A DNA stretch of 64,000 bases from Muricoccus pecuniae (GTDB lineage Bacteria > Pseudomonadota > Alphaproteobacteria > Acetobacterales > Acetobacteraceae), in contig NZ_JACIJD010000020.1 in assembly GCF_014199205.1 (NCBI RefSeq), forward strand, positions 1 to 64,000, read 5' to 3'. Positions 62,031-64,000 of this stretch are shown piece after piece. A program made the translations under genes and the position numbers. Position 1 is the first letter of the stretch, and each line of letters starts with the position of its first letter. Under the pieces are notes generated by a model. That model did no database searches. It saw only the letters and a list, made by a program, of their open reading frames with translations, and was not told the DNA's origin.

Positions 62031-62999
62031 TTACCCGGCCTGAATGCCGGCGGCCCGGATGAGCCGCCCCCATTTGTCGATTTCCCCACCCACGAAGCTG
62101 CGGAAGTCATTGGGTGGAAGCACGCCCGCGCTGGCCCCCAGCGCCGCCAGCCGCTCGCGCAGCCCAGGTTCCTTCAGCACGCTGTCCAGCACCGCGGCGA
62201 GCTGTGCGGCGATGGTCGGCGGCGTGCCGGCGGGCGCGAACAGGCCGTGCCATTCCAGGCTCTCGTAGCCCGGCAGCGTGTCGGCCACCGCGGGCACGCC
62301 GGGCAGGCGTGCCACCGGCTCCCGCCCGGTATGGGCGATGACGCGCACCCCCTCCTGCCCGTGGAGCGGGAGGGCGGAGGTCGCGGTGGAGACGATCATG
62401 CCGATGCGCCCCGCGCGCAGGTCGTTCTGCGCCGCCGGGGTGTCGCGGTAGGGCACGTGGACGATCTCGGTGCCGGCCGTGCGGTTGAACAGCTCCAGCG
62501 CCAGGTGCTGGGAGGAACCGGTGCCGGTGCTCGCGCAGGTGATCTCGCCCGGCTTCGCCTTGGCCAGTGCGACCAGCTCCGGCACCGTGGCGGCGGGGCA
62601 GCCGGGGCCGAGCAGCAGCACGTTGGGCACCGTGACGATGCGCGCCACGGGCAGGAAATCCCGTCGCGCATCATAGGGCAGTCGCGGCATGAGCGCGGGG
62701 TTGATGGCGAAGCCGCTGGCGTCGTCCAGCAGCGTGTAGCCGTCCGGCCTGGACTGCGCCACGGCACTGGCGGCGATGGTGCCGCCGGCCCCGGCGCGGT
62801 TCTCCACCACCACGGGCTGGCCGAGCGCCTCCGAGACCCGCGGAAAGACCAGCCGCGCCACCGTATCCACCGCGCCGCCAGCGCCGTAGGAGACGATCAG
62901 CCTCACCGGCCGTGCCGGATAGGGCTCCTGCGCCAGCAGCGGCAGCGGCAGCGATCCGGCCGCAAGCATGGCGACCGCCTTCCTGCGTGACATCGTCAT
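62031..62999 (-). CDS. Bug/TctC-family periplasmic receptor
   Basis: 322 residues with a signal peptide (MTMSRRKAVAMLAAGSLPLP, cleavage near L-A-Q). The mature protein has VRLIVSYGAGGAVDTVARLVF, VENRAGAGGTIAASAVAQ and EIVHVPYRDTPAAQNDL, the standard Bug blocks that bind carboxylate ligands. No transporter membrane subunits are nearby. It follows the CoA-transferase gene on the same strand after 30 bases, so its ligand may be an organic acid activated by that enzyme. Confidence 0.92.
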   Translation of the reverse strand: MTMSRRKAVAMLAAGSLPLPLLAQEPYPARPVRLIVSYGAGGAVDTVARLVFPRVSEALGQPVVVENRAGAGGTIAASAVAQSRPDGYTLLDDASGFAINPALMPRLPYDARRDFLPVARIVTVPNVLLLGPGCPAATVPELVALAKAKPGEITCASTGTGSSQHLALELFNRTAGTEIVHVPYRDTPAAQNDLRAGRIGMIVSTATSALPLHGQEGVRVIAHTGREPVARLPGVPAVADTLPGYESLEWHGLFAPAGTPPTIAAQLAAVLDSVLKEPGLRERLAALGASAGVLPPNDFRSFVGGEIDKWGRLIRAAGIQAG

Positions 63000-63029
63000 C
63001 CCTGTCCCCTCCCCTCCTGTCCCGCTGCT

Positions 63030-64000
63030 TCAGCCGCGCACGATGCCGGCGGCGCGCAAGCGCGCCAGTTCGGCCTCGCCCAAGGCCGGGCGCAGGATCT
63101 CGTCGTTGTGCTCGCCGAGCTTCGGCGCCGGACGGGCCAGCACGCCGGGCGTGGCGGACAGCCGGGGCACCATGCCGTGCATCGGCACGAAGCCGTCGGG
63201 CATGTCGTCGTCGGGCACCTCGATCAGCGCCTCGCGTTCCGCCACGAAGGAGTCTTGCAGCAGGTCGGCGGCGTCCATGATCGGGCCGATGGTGACGCCG
63301 GCCTTGTCGAAATGCTCCAGCACCTCGGCCTTGTTGCGCTCCCCGATGAAGCTGCCGATGATGCCGTCCAGCTCCTGCCAGTTGCGCAGCCGGTCCGGGT
63401 TGGTGCGGAAGCGCGGATCCTCGATCAGCTCCGGCCGCCCGATCGAGCGCAGCAGCTTCTCCGTCATCCCCTGGGTGGAGGAGGACAGGCAGACCCAGCC
63501 GCCATCGCGCGTGCGATAGGCGTTGCGCGGCGCGGTGTTGGTGCTGCGGCTCCCCGTCCGCTGCTTGGTGCGGCCGGTCAGGCGGTAATTGGCAGCCTGC
63601 GGGTCCATCACCGCCAGCATGGGGTCGATCAGCGAGAGGTCGATCACCTGCCCCTGCCCCGTCCGCTCGGCATGGCGCAGCGCGATGGTGGCGGAGGCCG
63701 CGCCAAGGATGCCGGCGTAGCAGTCGCCCATGAACATCGGCGGCAGCACCGGCTCCCGGTCCGCGAAGCCGTTCACGGCAGCGAAGCCCGAATAGCCTTC
63801 GACCAGCGTGCCGAAGCCGGGCTTGTGGCGATAGGGCCCGTCCTGGCCCCAGCCGCTAATGCGCACGATCACCAGCGCGGGGTTGATCGCGTGGAGCACC
63901 TCCGGCGCCAGCCCCATCAGCTCCAGCACGCCGGGGCGGAAGCTTTCCAACAGGATCGCGGCGTCCTTCGCCAGCGCGCGCACCACCGCCTGCGCTTCCG
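63030..64000 (-). CDS. CaiB/BaiF family CoA-transferase, partial
   Basis: About 323 residues of a class III CoA-transferase; the 5' end lies beyond the right edge and the frame stays open to it. SFRPGVLELMGLAPEVLHAINPALV and SGWGQDGPYRHKPGFGTLVEGYSGF are family signatures; the catalytic aspartate is in MGDCYAGILGA; the C-terminal WVCLSSSTQGMTEKLLRSIG block is also typical. The enzyme moves CoA between carboxylic acids. The adjacent Bug receptor suggests uptake and activation of an organic acid. Confidence 0.92.
   Translation of the reverse strand, partial: EAQAVVRALAKDAAILLESFRPGVLELMGLAPEVLHAINPALVIVRISGWGQDGPYRHKPGFGTLVEGYSGFAAVNGFADREPVLPPMFMGDCYAGILGAASATIALRHAERTGQGQVIDLSLIDPMLAVMDPQAANYRLTGRTKQRTGSRSTNTAPRNAYRTRDGGWVCLSSSTQGMTEKLLRSIGRPELIEDPRFRTNPDRLRNWQELDGIIGSFIGERNKAEVLEHFDKAGVTIGPIMDAADLLQDSFVAEREALIEVPDDDMPDGFVPMHGMVPRLSATPGVLARPAPKLGEHNDEILRPALGEAELARLRAAGIVRG

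Noticed and set aside
61711-62062. Integrative element at tRNA-Ser
   Set aside because: No integrase, no second copy of the tRNA 3' end and no composition shift in the following sequence.

Overview
The window reads as chromosomal DNA of a high-GC alphaproteobacterium, most likely a Roseomonas-like member of the Acetobacteraceae. This is inferred from the strong G/C third-position bias, the three Bug-type (TctC) solute receptors, the Rrf2 / cysteine desulfurase / ferredoxin cluster beside an alpha/beta hydrolase, malate synthase G, and the set of small amide- and amino-acid-catabolic operons. No insertion sequence, phage gene, integrase or CRISPR array was found. The window cuts a helicase-type gene at its left edge and a CaiB/BaiF CoA-transferase at its right edge.

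Layout. 1-3.1 kb: helicase fragment, a racemase-like protein and a degenerate TauD-like protein, then an M20 carboxypeptidase. 3.1-7.5 kb: 2'-5' RNA ligase-like protein, AlkA glycosylase, and a quinone reductase / EamA exporter / YbfF esterase operon. 7.6-12.6 kb: an ABC-type amino-acid receptor with an AbgB-like amidohydrolase, a LysR regulator, and a GST with a small membrane protein. 12.6-21.6 kb: minus-strand catabolic genes (amidase, M20 carboxypeptidase, diaminopropionate ammonia-lyase-like enzyme and Bug receptor; then gamma-glutamyltransferase, a second Bug receptor and RadC). 21.7-28.7 kb: malate synthase G, a beta-propeller protein, a prx6-cysK-cysE operon and DadA. 29.0-35.3 kb: tRNA-Met and a sulfur-mobilisation cluster (Rrf2 regulator, two cysteine desulfurases, 2Fe-2S ferredoxin, TenA, MnmA) with a divergent hydrolase. 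35.3-44.7 kb: divergent anmK/tyrS, tRNA-Val, N-formylglutamate amidohydrolase, a candidate sRNA, a lytic transglycosylase, a cytochrome P450, a D-aminoacylase, a FUSC protein and a royal-jelly-like propeller. 44.8-54.2 kb: a complete minus-strand chemotaxis operon (MCP/CheZ-like, STAS, CheY, CheA, CheW, PAS-MCP, CheR, CheD, CheB). 54.3-59.3 kb: SDR, hyuA, hyuB, yaiI. 59.4-64 kb: hydroxyacid dehydrogenase, flavin reductase, nucleoside deoxyribosyltransferase, tRNA-Ser, a third Bug receptor and the CoA-transferase.

How the genes work together. Many enzymes release or process amino acids from amides, gamma-glutamyl or N-acyl conjugates, D-amino acids and hydantoin or oxoproline rings, and several sit beside periplasmic receptors for uptake. 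The cysteine operon, the desulfurase cluster and MnmA form a path from serine to cysteine to protein-bound sulfur to thiolated tRNA. The chemotaxis operon is self-contained and lower in GC than its surroundings.

Most worth a second look: a minus-strand sRNA candidate with an exposed CCUCC element (38918-39005); an MCP-like protein carrying a CheZ-type D-x-x-x-Q motif; a cysteine-free IscR-like regulator controlling two desulfurases with no scaffold gene nearby; a P450 with Asp in place of the near-invariant Glu of ExxR; a recent in-frame PAS duplication; and several short tandem palindromic repeats at gene ends.
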